A DNA stretch of 64,000 nt from an uncultured bacterium (GTDB lineage Bacteria; Hydrogenedentota; Hydrogenedentia; Hydrogenedentales; Hydrogenedentaceae): NCBI GenBank assembly GCA_937124615.1, contig CAKZKR010000108.1:1-64000 (forward strand). The letters run 5' to 3'. The position numbers and the translations under genes were made by a program. Each line of letters starts with the position of its first letter. Positions within the stretch are counted from its first letter, which is position 1. Below the pieces are notes generated by a model, which did no database searches, was not told the origin of the DNA, and saw only the letters and a program-made list of their open reading frames with translations. This document shows positions 52,906-61,982 of this stretch, piece by piece.

Positions 52906-53418
52906 ATGACTATGACAGACATTCAGAAATATGAACGCTATGCAGAAAAAATACATCTATTTAATGGACTAATAGCAGAAGAGGTCGAAGATTTAATAAA
53001 AAGAGGAAAAGTTATCATAATAAGGAAAGGAGAAACTATTTTTCATGAAGGAATGTTAGGAAGTAATTTATTTATTGTTCTAAGTGGAAAAATAGGTATT
53101 TATATAAAGGATCAACTAATAACAAAATGTCATGTAGGTGATACATTTGGCGAAATGGCTGTATTAAATAAAAAACCTCGAACCGCAACAGCAACTGCGT
53201 TAGAGGAAAGCCGATTATTATGTTTGGATGAAAAACAAATAAATGATATATTAGAGAAACATGTAGCTGTTAGGTTATTGCTAAATGCCATTCATTTATT
53301 GAGTGAAAGATTAGAAAAAGATAATTATATGATTGCAGAGATGATTAAACTACTTAGAAAACACAATTTAGATATTCCTAAATTAGAACCACAAAAAGAT
53401 ATGGATGAGAAGAAATAG
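52906..53418 (+). CDS. Stand-alone cyclic-nucleotide-binding domain protein
   Basis: This 170-residue protein has a complete cNMP-binding domain (residues 15-135). The phosphate-binding cassette FGEMAVLNKKPRTATATA keeps the Glu and Arg needed for cAMP or cGMP. No DNA-binding domain follows. ATG 52906 and ATG 52912 are both possible starts. It heads a run of nine same-strand genes through tsaD and may bring a nucleotide signal to the envelope operon. The partner is not known. Confidence 0.8.
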   Translation: MTMTDIQKYERYAEKIHLFNGLIAEEVEDLIKRGKVIIIRKGETIFHEGMLGSNLFIVLSGKIGIYIKDQLITKCHVGDTFGEMAVLNKKPRTATATALEESRLLCLDEKQINDILEKHVAVRLLLNAIHLLSERLEKDNYMIAEMIKLLRKHNLDIPKLEPQKDMDEKK

Positions 53419-53446
53419 ATATATTTTTGTCATGTGGGTAATGTAA

Positions 53447-54148
53447 ATGGCAAATTCAAGAATTTCCTTTAGAGACCGATTTATTAGCGCGCTTTTAATA
53501 GGTGGTGTTATAGGAATTTTAATGGGAAGTGCTGTGAAAATGTTTTATACACCAGTGAAAACAGTAACAAAAGAAATGAAAACTGCTGTAGAAAAAAAGA
53601 AAAATATATATAGGGGCCAAAATCTAAATATAGATGAAATAAAAGTATTAGAAAAACATCCTGTTATGTTATATGTAAGAGCATATCAGGAGGGAAAATG
53701 GGATGAAATAGTAGAACAAACACAATGGATACAGGAAAGAATAAAATTTATAAGTAATAATGGCGATAATAAACAGGAAAAAATCATAAATGAGAAAAAG
53801 GAAATAATTAAAAAGATACAAGATAGAAATATAAACAAGAATTACCTTACAAAAGAAGGTGTTGATGACCAATATATCTTTCTTCCGGAGGCAAAGATAA
53901 ACATAATAGGAATAGACGATAAAGGTCCCTTCATTGATAAAAGGATAAAAGAAACGGTCTTCCTAAATGTTGAATACACCAAACCTTCAAAAGCATTGAG
54001 GAATGAACAACAAATACCTATAAAATTTTTGGTATGTTCACTTTCTGTAAATAGTGAAGGGAAAATAGTAAAATCAAGTATAATAGGTAATGCAAAAATT
54101 GAATATTCGTCGATAAAATTATGGTACTTAACAAAAGGAGAAAAGTAA
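53447..54148 (+). CDS. Membrane-anchored protein of unknown function
   Basis: This 233-residue protein has an arginine-rich N-terminus and one helix (about residues 13-34, ALLIGGVIGILMGSAVK). A charged, Lys-rich periplasmic or cytoplasmic part follows, and a beta-rich C-terminal region (residues 145-230) has TVFLNVEYTKPSKA. I recognise no family. It ends one base before the YvyF-like gene start, so it belongs to the operon. Confidence 0.6.
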   Translation: MANSRISFRDRFISALLIGGVIGILMGSAVKMFYTPVKTVTKEMKTAVEKKKNIYRGQNLNIDEIKVLEKHPVMLYVRAYQEGKWDEIVEQTQWIQERIKFISNNGDNKQEKIINEKKEIIKKIQDRNINKNYLTKEGVDDQYIFLPEAKINIIGIDDKGPFIDKRIKETVFLNVEYTKPSKALRNEQQIPIKFLVCSLSVNSEGKIVKSSIIGNAKIEYSSIKLWYLTKGEK

Positions 54149-54149
54149 T

Positions 54150-54578
54150 ATGCCGTTAGCAACATGTGCCCGATGTGGAAAAATGTTTAATAAGAAATCT
54201 TCACCAGTTTGTGCTATATGTCAAAAAGCAGAAGATGAGGATATGGAAAAAGTTCGTAAAGTAGTAGCAGATGATCCAAACTTAAACGCAGAAGAAATTG
54301 CAGAAAAAGCACAAGTTGATATTAGTGTTGTAAATAGAATGATAGATCTTGGGATGTTGGTGAGTTCTATTGAATTAGGTGAAAACATAAAATGTGGCAT
54401 GTGTGGTGCCCCAGCTATCAGTGCAACAAAGAAACTTTGTCAAACATGTTTAGAAAAGTTGAATGCAGAAGTTATAAAAGCTCAGTCCCAGATAAAACTA
54501 GACGCTAAGAAAGCTCCTACAATTGGAGAATCTTTGACAACACACAAAATATTAGAGATTAAAAGAAAAGAAAAATGA
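54150..54578 (+). CDS. YvyF-like zinc-ribbon/helix-turn-helix protein
   Basis: This 142-residue protein has the start PLATCARCGKMFNKKSSPVC, a four-Cys zinc ribbon (C-x2-C, then C-x2-C), followed by a helix-turn-helix-like segment (LNAEEIAEKAQVDISVVNRMI). A second Cys pair set (KCGMCGAP, LCQTC) comes after it. This matches the YvyF/TIGR03826 flagellar-operon protein of Bacillus in its first half. No flagellar gene is near, so the role here is open. GGAG lies upstream; it overlaps the next gene by four bases. Confidence 0.7.
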   Translation: MPLATCARCGKMFNKKSSPVCAICQKAEDEDMEKVRKVVADDPNLNAEEIAEKAQVDISVVNRMIDLGMLVSSIELGENIKCGMCGAPAISATKKLCQTCLEKLNAEVIKAQSQIKLDAKKAPTIGESLTTHKILEIKRKEK

Positions 54579-54757
54579 ATATTGATAAAGGTAAATTTAG
54601 AGAAATAGTAGGTATTGTAATCCTATTCTTTTTGTTTGTTGTTTTTATTGCTATATTGGTATATACAATAAGACCATTTTCTTCAGATGTAAAACCTTTT
54701 GACCAAAGTCCAATTATTAAACAAAGAATTATTAATTTAGAAAAAAGTAACAAGTAA
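54575..54757 (+). CDS. 60-residue single-span membrane protein
   Basis: A basic N-terminus (NIDKGKFREI) is followed by one helix at residues 11-32 and a short polar tail. The start overlaps the upstream stop by ATGA, and the amidase gene starts 21 bases downstream. Operon position and hydrophobic composition make it a probable real gene. No family is recognised. It may be a small subunit or regulator of the cell-wall enzymes encoded next. Confidence 0.55.
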   Translation: MNIDKGKFREIVGIVILFFLFVVFIAILVYTIRPFSSDVKPFDQSPIIKQRIINLEKSNK

Positions 54758-54777
54758 AACCTATTCAAATCTGAACA

Positions 54778-55884
54778 ATGAATACAAGAATAATACCAGA
54801 GGTCTTATTTTTATTATTTCTATTGAGATTTACTTATGCATTAGATATAGTAATTCCATTGCCTGATTCAGAACGGACAATAAATATAGATTCATTTAGG
54901 GAAGAAGAGAAGATATACATACATCTTCCGAGTTTATTTATAAAAATAGATGGAGCAATCAGTGTTCAGGACAATCTTGTGAAAGTCCTTTTGAATAATA
55001 AAAATGCAAGTATAGACTTCCAAAATAACCTTGCGAGTATTAACGAGCCCTCTACAACAAAACTTATAAAATTTCAGAGTCAAATGAAACTGTGGCAAGA
55101 TACAATTTGGATAGAGTTTAATGATGCCAGAACGCTTATGCAGTACATAATCGGAAGTGAGATAACAATAAAGGACAAACCACAAGAAAAAAAGAATAAT
55201 ATAGACACAAATCAACAGAGAAACCCGATTTCGGAGATAGAGATACCCGAACAAGAACTACTAGAAAATATAGAAACTAGCAGTGAAACTATACAACAAA
55301 AAAATAAATTTTCACTTAATAATATACTTATTGACCCAGGACATGGGGGTGAAGATAAAGGAATCACATTCCCTTCTGGTAAGTACGAGAAAGATATAAC
55401 ATTATTGTTTGCTTATAATCTAGATGCACAATTGAAGAAGAATGGTATAAATACAGTATTAAGTAGGAAAGAGGACAAACTTCTTAGTATCAAGGAAAGA
55501 AGTAATATCATTACAAACGAAAAAATTAATTATTTTATAAGTATTCACACAGAGGCCCCAAGAATACAAGGTCCACAAATCTTAATAATTTTACCCAAAC
55601 TTACGGACAACAATATAAATACAAAAAATAACTATATTATAGATGAAATGATTAAACTAATAAAGGAAAAGAAAAAAGATATAACAGTGCAAAAACTTTC
55701 CTTCCCATTGCTTATAAATAATTATGTAGATATTCCAGGGATATTAATAGAGATTTATCCAGAGTATAAAGAGAATGAGGATAAATGGGAAGTTTTTATA
55801 GATAAAAAGGCAGAGATTTATACCATAATCACACAAGTAATAAGTACAACGAAAAATAATATGGATAGTATAGAAAAAAAATAA
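54778..55884 (+). CDS. N-acetylmuramoyl-L-alanine amidase (Amidase_3)
   Basis: This 368-residue exported protein has a signal peptide (residues 5-20). An AMIN-like region (about 25-130) precedes the catalytic domain (175-360). Zinc ligands are in LIDPGHGGEDKG (His), SGKYEKDITL (Glu) and FISIHTEAP (His). The second catalytic Glu is in LIEIYPEY. It cleaves the bond between MurNAc and the stem peptide in the periplasm, for example during cell separation. The GerMN gene follows one base downstream. Confidence 0.9.
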   Translation: MNTRIIPEVLFLLFLLRFTYALDIVIPLPDSERTINIDSFREEEKIYIHLPSLFIKIDGAISVQDNLVKVLLNNKNASIDFQNNLASINEPSTTKLIKFQSQMKLWQDTIWIEFNDARTLMQYIIGSEITIKDKPQEKKNNIDTNQQRNPISEIEIPEQELLENIETSSETIQQKNKFSLNNILIDPGHGGEDKGITFPSGKYEKDITLLFAYNLDAQLKKNGINTVLSRKEDKLLSIKERSNIITNEKINYFISIHTEAPRIQGPQILIILPKLTDNNINTKNNYIIDEMIKLIKEKKKDITVQKLSFPLLINNYVDIPGILIEIYPEYKENEDKWEVFIDKKAEIYTIITQVISTTKNNMDSIEKK

Positions 55885-55885
55885 A

Positions 55886-56524
55886 ATGGATGAGTTTAGA
55901 AAAAAAATTATAAAGAGATTATTTTTTACAATTTGGTCAATTATAACAATAGTTGCGTTTCTTGTTATATTGATTATGATCTATGAATTGATACAAGAAA
56001 ATTCAACATTAATTAATACAATTGTTAATACATCTCCTCAGAAGCCTCAAAATAATGCAGTAAAAAAATCTATATACAACAAAAGTGTCAATATATATGT
56101 ATTTTCAAAAGAAGAAGTTTGTTTACATCCTTTAGAAGTTCAAATAGAATGGAAATCTTCATATCAGGAAAACTGTAAACAAATAATTAATGTAATGAGA
56201 AATATTAAAGTAGAAAAATATATATCCCCAATTCCTGAAGATATAATACCGAGGGGAATCTTTTTGACACCTGAAGGTGAATTGATAATTGATTTTCCTT
56301 CAATCATCATAACTAAATATGGGAAAAACACAACGGCTTTATTTGAGGTTTTATTTACATATTCAATAGTTAACTCGCTTTTACAAAGCGAGATAACTGC
56401 TGATACTGTTGTAAAAGGCATTCGATTTCTTATTGAAGGTTCTGTTTCTCAAATAGAATTTCCACGACATATTAGTTGGTTACAAACCTTTAACCCAGAT
56501 TATTCCTTAATATGTAAAGAATAA
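55886..56524 (+). CDS. GerMN-domain membrane-anchored protein
   Basis: This 212-residue protein has one helix at about residues 11-33 and a GerMN domain (about 65-195). Markers are YISPIPEDIIPRGIFLTPEGEL and LFTYSIVNSLL, then GIRFLIEGS. GerM acts in Bacillus spore cortex synthesis, yet the domain also occurs in non-sporulating bacteria beside amidase and MurI genes. That is the arrangement here, so a role in cell-wall turnover is more likely than sporulation. Confidence 0.8.
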   Translation: MDEFRKKIIKRLFFTIWSIITIVAFLVILIMIYELIQENSTLINTIVNTSPQKPQNNAVKKSIYNKSVNIYVFSKEEVCLHPLEVQIEWKSSYQENCKQIINVMRNIKVEKYISPIPEDIIPRGIFLTPEGELIIDFPSIIITKYGKNTTALFEVLFTYSIVNSLLQSEITADTVVKGIRFLIEGSVSQIEFPRHISWLQTFNPDYSLICKE

Positions 56525-56529
56525 GATAA

Positions 56530-57372
56530 ATGTTGTACAGTAATTTGAATAATGAAAACTTAAAAATAGGAGTTTTTGACTCTGGTATAGGTGGACTCAC
56601 TGTTCTTGCGGAATTAAAGAAGAAATTACCTGAAGAAGAATTTGTTTATTTAGGTGATACAGCAAGGGTCCCTTATGGGACAAGATCACCGGAAACTGTA
56701 ATTCGTTATGCTCGTTCATGCACAAATTTTCTAATAAATAAAGGTATTAAACTTTTAATAATTGCATGTAATACGGCCTCTTCTTATGCATTAGATACTA
56801 TAAAAGGGGAAATACAAATACCAGTGATAGGTGTTGTAGAACCCGGTGCAAAAGCAGTTATAAAAAAAACTAAAAATAAGAGAGTGGGTATTATAGGTAC
56901 TGAAGGCACTATAAATAGTCAATCGTATGAAAAAGTTATAAAAAATATAGCAAAAGATATAAATATATTCACTATGGCGTGTCCTTTATTCGTTCCGTTA
57001 GTTGAAGAGGGATGGACTGAAGGAGAAATTCCTTCTATGGTAGCTAGGAAATATTTAACACCTATAATCGAAGAAGGTATAGATACATTACTATTGGGCT
57101 GTACTCACTACCCATTGTTAAAAAGGACTATACAGGTGACATTTAGTGAGGTTTACATAGAGATAGTGGACAGTGCAGAGGAAACGGCAAGAGAAGTGGT
57201 AAATTTATTACAAAGTTGTAAATTAATGAGAAAAGATATAAAAATAATAGAAGAAAAAAGAATTAAATACTTCGTAACAGATGCCCCAGAAAAATTTAAA
57301 AAAATAGGAAATAGATTTCTTAAAGAAAATATTGAACATGTAGAGTGGATTGATATTCCCATAATGTTATAA
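56530..57372 (+). CDS. murI: Glutamate racemase
   Basis: MurI makes D-glutamate for peptidoglycan. VFDSGIGGLTVLAEL opens the fold. The two catalytic Cys lie in IACNTASSYA and LGCTHYPLL, with LGDTARVPYG contacting the substrate. At 280 residues it is full length. It sits in a row of cell-wall genes and starts five bases after the GerMN stop. Regulation is probably from the operon promoter upstream of 52.9 kb. Confidence 0.95.
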   Translation: MLYSNLNNENLKIGVFDSGIGGLTVLAELKKKLPEEEFVYLGDTARVPYGTRSPETVIRYARSCTNFLINKGIKLLIIACNTASSYALDTIKGEIQIPVIGVVEPGAKAVIKKTKNKRVGIIGTEGTINSQSYEKVIKNIAKDINIFTMACPLFVPLVEEGWTEGEIPSMVARKYLTPIIEEGIDTLLLGCTHYPLLKRTIQVTFSEVYIEIVDSAEETAREVVNLLQSCKLMRKDIKIIEEKRIKYFVTDAPEKFKKIGNRFLKENIEHVEWIDIPIML

Positions 57373-57392
57373 AAGTGTAGCAGGAAGTTACA

Positions 57393-59060
57393 ATGTCAGT
57401 TATTTTAAATTCATCCATAAAAACAGAGAAAGATCATAGTAGTATCAATACTTTTATTATAATAAGTTTATGTGCTTTAACTCTCTCAGTTTTTTCATTA
57501 CTTATCCTGATTATCTACATTAATTATCAGAATAACCGTATTGTCGATATTAGAGATATTTCAAAACAGTATCACGAATCTATACATTCTATTATTAAAG
57601 AAATGAATTTGCTTAATGAATTCAATGGATACAAGGAGATAATCGAGAATAAAAAATGGGTAACGGATGGTGAATATAATATCTATATATCATCCGTTGA
57701 TGTATATGATAAAACTGTAAAGGCTTTAAAGAAAAAGATTTATGAAGCAGGTATCGGAATAAAAAACCAAGATTGTGGAGAAACAGGAGAGATTCCATCA
57801 TTCTTTCTCGAAGTAAATGGAGTAAAAATAGCAAAAATAAACATCGGTGTTAAAAAAGAACAAAACGATAATGAAAGTGAAATTTTAAGAAAAAATAAAG
57901 AATTCTATTCTGTAATAAGAAATTTTTTGTTAAAAAAATATGTATCGAGTACAGAAATAATGGAAAGTTTGCCAGAGCCCATTTCTGATGGAAGTGATAT
58001 GTGGTTCCATAAAAAATTTTCTCTGTTTCTATCTGATAATATAGATGATAATACTTTTTTAACAGACTTAAAAAAACATATTTCAGGAAATTTCAACTCC
58101 TGGGACATAAAAACTAATAAAGACGAAAGAAAAAATACTATAGAGTACAGTATATATATAGACAATAAAAAAATAATTACAATAAATATTCAAAAATTTT
58201 TAGAGAATTTTACTAATGAAACAACTTCAACAATAAAGACTTCATTAGTAACACAGTTTCCTGTTAATAAATATATTGAGGAATATATAGGCCCAATAAT
58301 ATATTTCAATGAGAGTAAAAGTATTCAAAAAGAAAAGAAAGCCATTGAATTAACGAAAGAAAAGGAGAGAGATAAGTTTAACGATAGTGGAAAAAAGAAA
58401 CCCAAAGTTTCTATTATTTTAGATGATGGAGGTTTTCGTAATCCAGATGAAGACCCTGCATTAGAATTGACAAATAAAATAAATATTTCAATCCTTCCAG
58501 ATACAAGGTATACAAAAGAGTTATCTAAGAAAGCATTAGAAAAGGGTTTTGAAGTAATGCTTCACATGCCAATGCAAACCAAACAGGGAGCAAAAAAGGG
58601 TTCTTTTCCATGTGAAGTTCTGATAAACATGTCCGAAAAAGAGATCCAGCAGAAGACAAAAGATGCTTTGGAACAGATTTCTGGAGTTAAGGGAGTAAAT
58701 AATCACACCGGAGGAGTATTTACATTAACAGAAGAACCGTTAAAATCATTTATGAAGGTTCTAAAGGAAAAGGATTTATTTTTTGTTGATAGTGTTGTTA
58801 TAGGAGGTAGTAAAGCATATCAAGTAGCAAGTGATGTAGGAGTATCGTCTTTACAGAGAGATATTTTTTTAGACCATGAATATACAAAAGAAAAAATAAA
58901 AGAAAATTTAGAAAAGTTGAAAAAGATTGCCGTAAAAAAAGGAAAAGCAGTTGGAATAGGACATTTTAGAGACTTAACAATAAAAGTTTTACAAGAAGAA
59001 CTTCCTAAATTAGAAGAACAAGGTTTTGAATTAGTCCATATATCGGAGTTATTTGAATGA
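57393..59060 (+). CDS. Divergent polysaccharide deacetylase family protein
   Basis: This 555-residue protein has one helix (residues 20-46) and a long linker region with two alpha/beta repeats (roughly 80-310). The catalytic domain (about 330-553) has VSIILDDGGF, LHMPMQTKQG, NNHTGGVF and GIGHFRD. These are the YibQ/DUF610 motifs, where Asp-Asp and two His bind metal. The usual NHMGS is NHTGG here. The substrate is unproven; peptidoglycan or another envelope glycan is likely. AGGAAG precedes the start, and it overlaps tsaD by four bases. Confidence 0.85.
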   Translation: MSVILNSSIKTEKDHSSINTFIIISLCALTLSVFSLLILIIYINYQNNRIVDIRDISKQYHESIHSIIKEMNLLNEFNGYKEIIENKKWVTDGEYNIYISSVDVYDKTVKALKKKIYEAGIGIKNQDCGETGEIPSFFLEVNGVKIAKINIGVKKEQNDNESEILRKNKEFYSVIRNFLLKKYVSSTEIMESLPEPISDGSDMWFHKKFSLFLSDNIDDNTFLTDLKKHISGNFNSWDIKTNKDERKNTIEYSIYIDNKKIITINIQKFLENFTNETTSTIKTSLVTQFPVNKYIEEYIGPIIYFNESKSIQKEKKAIELTKEKERDKFNDSGKKKPKVSIILDDGGFRNPDEDPALELTNKINISILPDTRYTKELSKKALEKGFEVMLHMPMQTKQGAKKGSFPCEVLINMSEKEIQQKTKDALEQISGVKGVNNHTGGVFTLTEEPLKSFMKVLKEKDLFFVDSVVIGGSKAYQVASDVGVSSLQRDIFLDHEYTKEKIKENLEKLKKIAVKKGKAVGIGHFRDLTIKVLQEELPKLEEQGFELVHISELFE

Positions 59061-60052
59061 ATTATGTATTGGGGATAGAAACATCGTGTGATGAAACAGG
59101 GGCTGCTATTGTTAAAGAAGGACGAAAAGTTATTTCAAATTATTTATCAAGCCAAGTCCCTATACATGGGACTTTCGGTGGTGTTGTTCCTGAAATTGCG
59201 TCTCGCCAACATCTAATTCATATCACACGAATGGTTAATAGAGTATTAAAGGAAGCAGATTGCGAACCAGACGCAATAGCAGTTACACAGGGCCCGGGTC
59301 TTATGGGTTCACTATTAGTAGGTGTTAATTTTGCAAAGGCATTTGCATGGTCGAAAAAAATACCCATTATCCCAATACACCACATTGAAGGTCATATTTT
59401 TTCCTCAATGCTACTTGAAAAAAGTCCCGATTTCCCTTTTCTCTCTCTTGTAGTTAGTGGTGGGCACACGATGTTAATTGAATGTAAGGTTCCCCATCAC
59501 TATACTATTATTGGAAATACACGAGATGATGCAGTCGGTGAATGTTTTGATAAAGTGGCAAGAATATTAGGACTTCCATACCCTGGAGGTCCATCAATAC
59601 AAAAGAGTGCTGATAATGGAAACCCCAGATATTATTCTTTTCCACAAGGACTTGCTAATAGTAATTCATTAGAATTCAGTTATAGTGGATTGAAGACAGC
59701 CGTTTTATATAAAGTGAGAGAAGTTCCTGAAAACGAAAGATCAACGCAGTGGGTTTCTGACATTTCTGCCAGTTTTCAATGGAGTGCTATTGATGTATTA
59801 GTTACAAAAACAAAGATGGCTATTAAAAAAACAGGTATGAAAAGATTGGTTGTTGCTGGAGGTGTTTCTGCAAATGCTCTTCTTAGGAAAAGATTGACTG
59901 AAGAATTAGATATAGATGTATTTCTCCCTGATTTCAAATACTGTCTGGATAATGGTGCAATGATTGCATCAGCAGGATACTATAGGCTAATGAATGGATA
60001 CTCGGCAGATTTTACATTTACCGCCAACCCATCGATATCCCTAAATGAATAA
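59057..60052 (+). CDS. tsaD: tRNA N6-threonylcarbamoyladenosine transferase subunit TsaD
   Basis: TsaD transfers threonylcarbamoyl to A37 of ANN-decoding tRNAs. GIETSCDETGAAIV begins the ASKHA fold. The iron site is in IHHIEGHIFS, with LVVSGGHTML and the C-terminal NGAMIASAGYYR. At 331 residues it is full length. It starts inside the deacetylase stop (ATGA). Its stop is two bases from that of the convergent lipoate ligase-like gene. Confidence 0.96.
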   Translation: MNYVLGIETSCDETGAAIVKEGRKVISNYLSSQVPIHGTFGGVVPEIASRQHLIHITRMVNRVLKEADCEPDAIAVTQGPGLMGSLLVGVNFAKAFAWSKKIPIIPIHHIEGHIFSSMLLEKSPDFPFLSLVVSGGHTMLIECKVPHHYTIIGNTRDDAVGECFDKVARILGLPYPGGPSIQKSADNGNPRYYSFPQGLANSNSLEFSYSGLKTAVLYKVREVPENERSTQWVSDISASFQWSAIDVLVTKTKMAIKKTGMKRLVVAGGVSANALLRKRLTEELDIDVFLPDFKYCLDNGAMIASAGYYRLMNGYSADFTFTANPSISLNE

Positions 60053-60054
60053 AT

Positions 60055-60795
60055 TTATCTCTTAAAATTCCATTCATTTTTGCTATATTTAATGTCAGCA
60101 AGTTGTGAGATTTCTGCTATTTCCAAATCAGAAAAAGAAGAAGAAAAACTATCCATTGCAAATGTTTTAAGAATACAATCCGCAATTTCTTTTTTTTTGA
60201 GCGGTAGAGTTCCAACAAATTCCCTATGCCTTCTTCCACATCTGTATAGCGGTTGAATTTTAGGTATTTTTAAAACATTTTCCAGCAATTCAAAATTTAT
60301 GTCATATAATAGTGTGCCATGGTGTAGCAAAATGCTACTATTTCTTCGTTGAGCATTGCCGGAAATCTTTTTACTGCAGTAACATAAATCACTAATTCCT
60401 TCAATTTTTGTTTCCAGTTGATATTCTTCGGATAAAGTTTTTTTTAACATAGATAAAATCAAATAATATGAATTACGGATATTTCGCATCTGTGGATGTT
60501 TATTAAGGTTTAAGAAAAGAGAATAATTAACACAGCCTGGACCTTGTAAAACAGCACCTCCCGCACTACATCTACGGATAACTTTAATATCATTAGAAAT
60601 ACATTTATCCAAAAATACCTCTTCCAAAACAGATTGGGAACTTCCTAATACAACAAAATAAGTATTACTTTCCCAGATACGAAGAATATCTTCATCTCTA
60701 TCATCAAGTTGTTTCTTTTTGTTAAATAAATATTCTTCTGCTGATAAATTTTCCTCTGGAGAATTGAAAGAATGCATTAATACACGAATAGACAT
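60055..60795 (-). CDS. Lipoate-protein ligase A-like protein
   Basis: This protein of about 246 residues belongs to the biotin/lipoate transferase superfamily. YFVVLGSSQSV and IRRCSAGGAVLQGPGCVNYSL match the lipoyl-adenylate pocket, with the conserved Lys probably in the CSKKISGNAQRR segment. It should attach lipoate or octanoate to carrier proteins. ATG 60795 is preferred; an in-frame ATG at 60858 would add 21 residues unlike the family. It lacks the C-terminal accessory domain of E. coli LplA. Confidence 0.85.
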   Translation of the reverse strand: MSIRVLMHSFNSPEENLSAEEYLFNKKKQLDDRDEDILRIWESNTYFVVLGSSQSVLEEVFLDKCISNDIKVIRRCSAGGAVLQGPGCVNYSLFLNLNKHPQMRNIRNSYYLILSMLKKTLSEEYQLETKIEGISDLCYCSKKISGNAQRRNSSILLHHGTLLYDINFELLENVLKIPKIQPLYRCGRRHREFVGTLPLKKKEIADCILKTFAMDSFSSSFSDLEIAEISQLADIKYSKNEWNFKR

Positions 60796-60888
60796 GGGAT
60801 ATATTCCAAATGAGTAATTTAAATCACGTTTTGTAGTAAGATATTCTATAATAAACAAATAAGACTTTGTAAATACAAGGAGGGAATG

Positions 60889-61971
60889 ATGACGATTTCA
60901 CTAAGAGAACTTATGGAAATGGCTATACAGATGAATGCCTCAGATATTCATCTAAAATATAACAATCCCCCTATATTAAGAATTGATGGCGTCCTAAAAA
61001 GAATAGATAATCCAGATATTCTTTCCGATGAAGACCTAAGAAATTATTTTCATGAAATTGCTTCCTCACCCGACATTAGTAAATTTGAAAAAGTATTTGA
61101 GTTAGATATCTCATTCTATTTTGAAAACAAAGCACGGTTTCGTGTAAATATTTGTAAAGATGATGGACACATTCGTATTGTTATGCGTCTAATTCCACTT
61201 AAAGTATTAACTATTGATCAACTAAATTTGCCGTCTATATTAAAAAAGTTATGTAAATTAAGAAATGGATTAATTCTGATTACAGGGCCTACGGGAAGTG
61301 GTAAGTCTACTACCCTTGCTGCAATGATAGATGAAATAAATAATACACGAACAGACCATGTTATTACCATCGAGGACCCATTAGAATTTGTACATAGAGA
61401 TAAACAAAGCATTATCACACAAAGAGAAATAGGACATGATACACTCTCATTTGCTAATGCACTTAGAGCGGCGCTTCGGCAAGACCCCGATGTAATACTT
61501 ATAGGTGAAATGCGAGATACAGAAACAGTAAGAACTGCTTTATCTTCTGCAGAAACAGGACATCTTGTTTTATCAACATTACATACCGTAGATGCTGTTG
61601 AAACATTAAATAGGGTTATAGAATTTTTTGAACCACATCAACATTTGTTTGTGAGAAAACAATTAGCAAGTGTTCTGCGCGGTGTAATATCACAGAGAAT
61701 CCTACCATTAGCCTCAGGAATGGGGAGATGTGTAGCAGCGGAAATACTTATTGGAACAAGAGCGGTTCGCGATTTTATAGAACAAGGGAAACCATTTCGA
61801 GACATTGTATCTCTTATACAAGAGGGGAAAGACCAATATGGGATGCAGACATTTGACCAGGCTTTATTTGACCTATGGACACAGAAAAGAATTTCCACAG
61901 AAACGGCACTTAGTTATGCAACATCACCCAAAGACCTAAAACTTAGAATGCAAGGTTTAAGTGTCCATTAA
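60889..61971 (+). CDS. pilT: Type IV pilus retraction ATPase PilT
   Basis: This 360-residue ATPase powers pilus disassembly. Walker A is GPTGSGKSTTL, the Asp box is ITIEDPLEFVH, Walker B is VILIGEMRD and the His box is GHLVLSTLHT. The N-terminal PAS-like domain is normal. The C-terminal AIRNLIREGK segment reads RDFIEQGKPFRD here. AAGGAGGG at 60877-60884 is too close to ATG 60886 and sets ATG 60889 as start. PilC lies at 43.7 kb on the other strand. Confidence 0.95.
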   Translation: MTISLRELMEMAIQMNASDIHLKYNNPPILRIDGVLKRIDNPDILSDEDLRNYFHEIASSPDISKFEKVFELDISFYFENKARFRVNICKDDGHIRIVMRLIPLKVLTIDQLNLPSILKKLCKLRNGLILITGPTGSGKSTTLAAMIDEINNTRTDHVITIEDPLEFVHRDKQSIITQREIGHDTLSFANALRAALRQDPDVILIGEMRDTETVRTALSSAETGHLVLSTLHTVDAVETLNRVIEFFEPHQHLFVRKQLASVLRGVISQRILPLASGMGRCVAAEILIGTRAVRDFIEQGKPFRDIVSLIQEGKDQYGMQTFDQALFDLWTQKRISTETALSYATSPKDLKLRMQGLSVH

Positions 61972-61982
61972 AAATTTAAAAA

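Noticed and set aside
55886-56524. Spore-forming ability from the GerMN protein
   Set aside because: GerMN domains occur in many non-sporulating bacteria next to amidase and murI genes, and no other sporulation gene is present.
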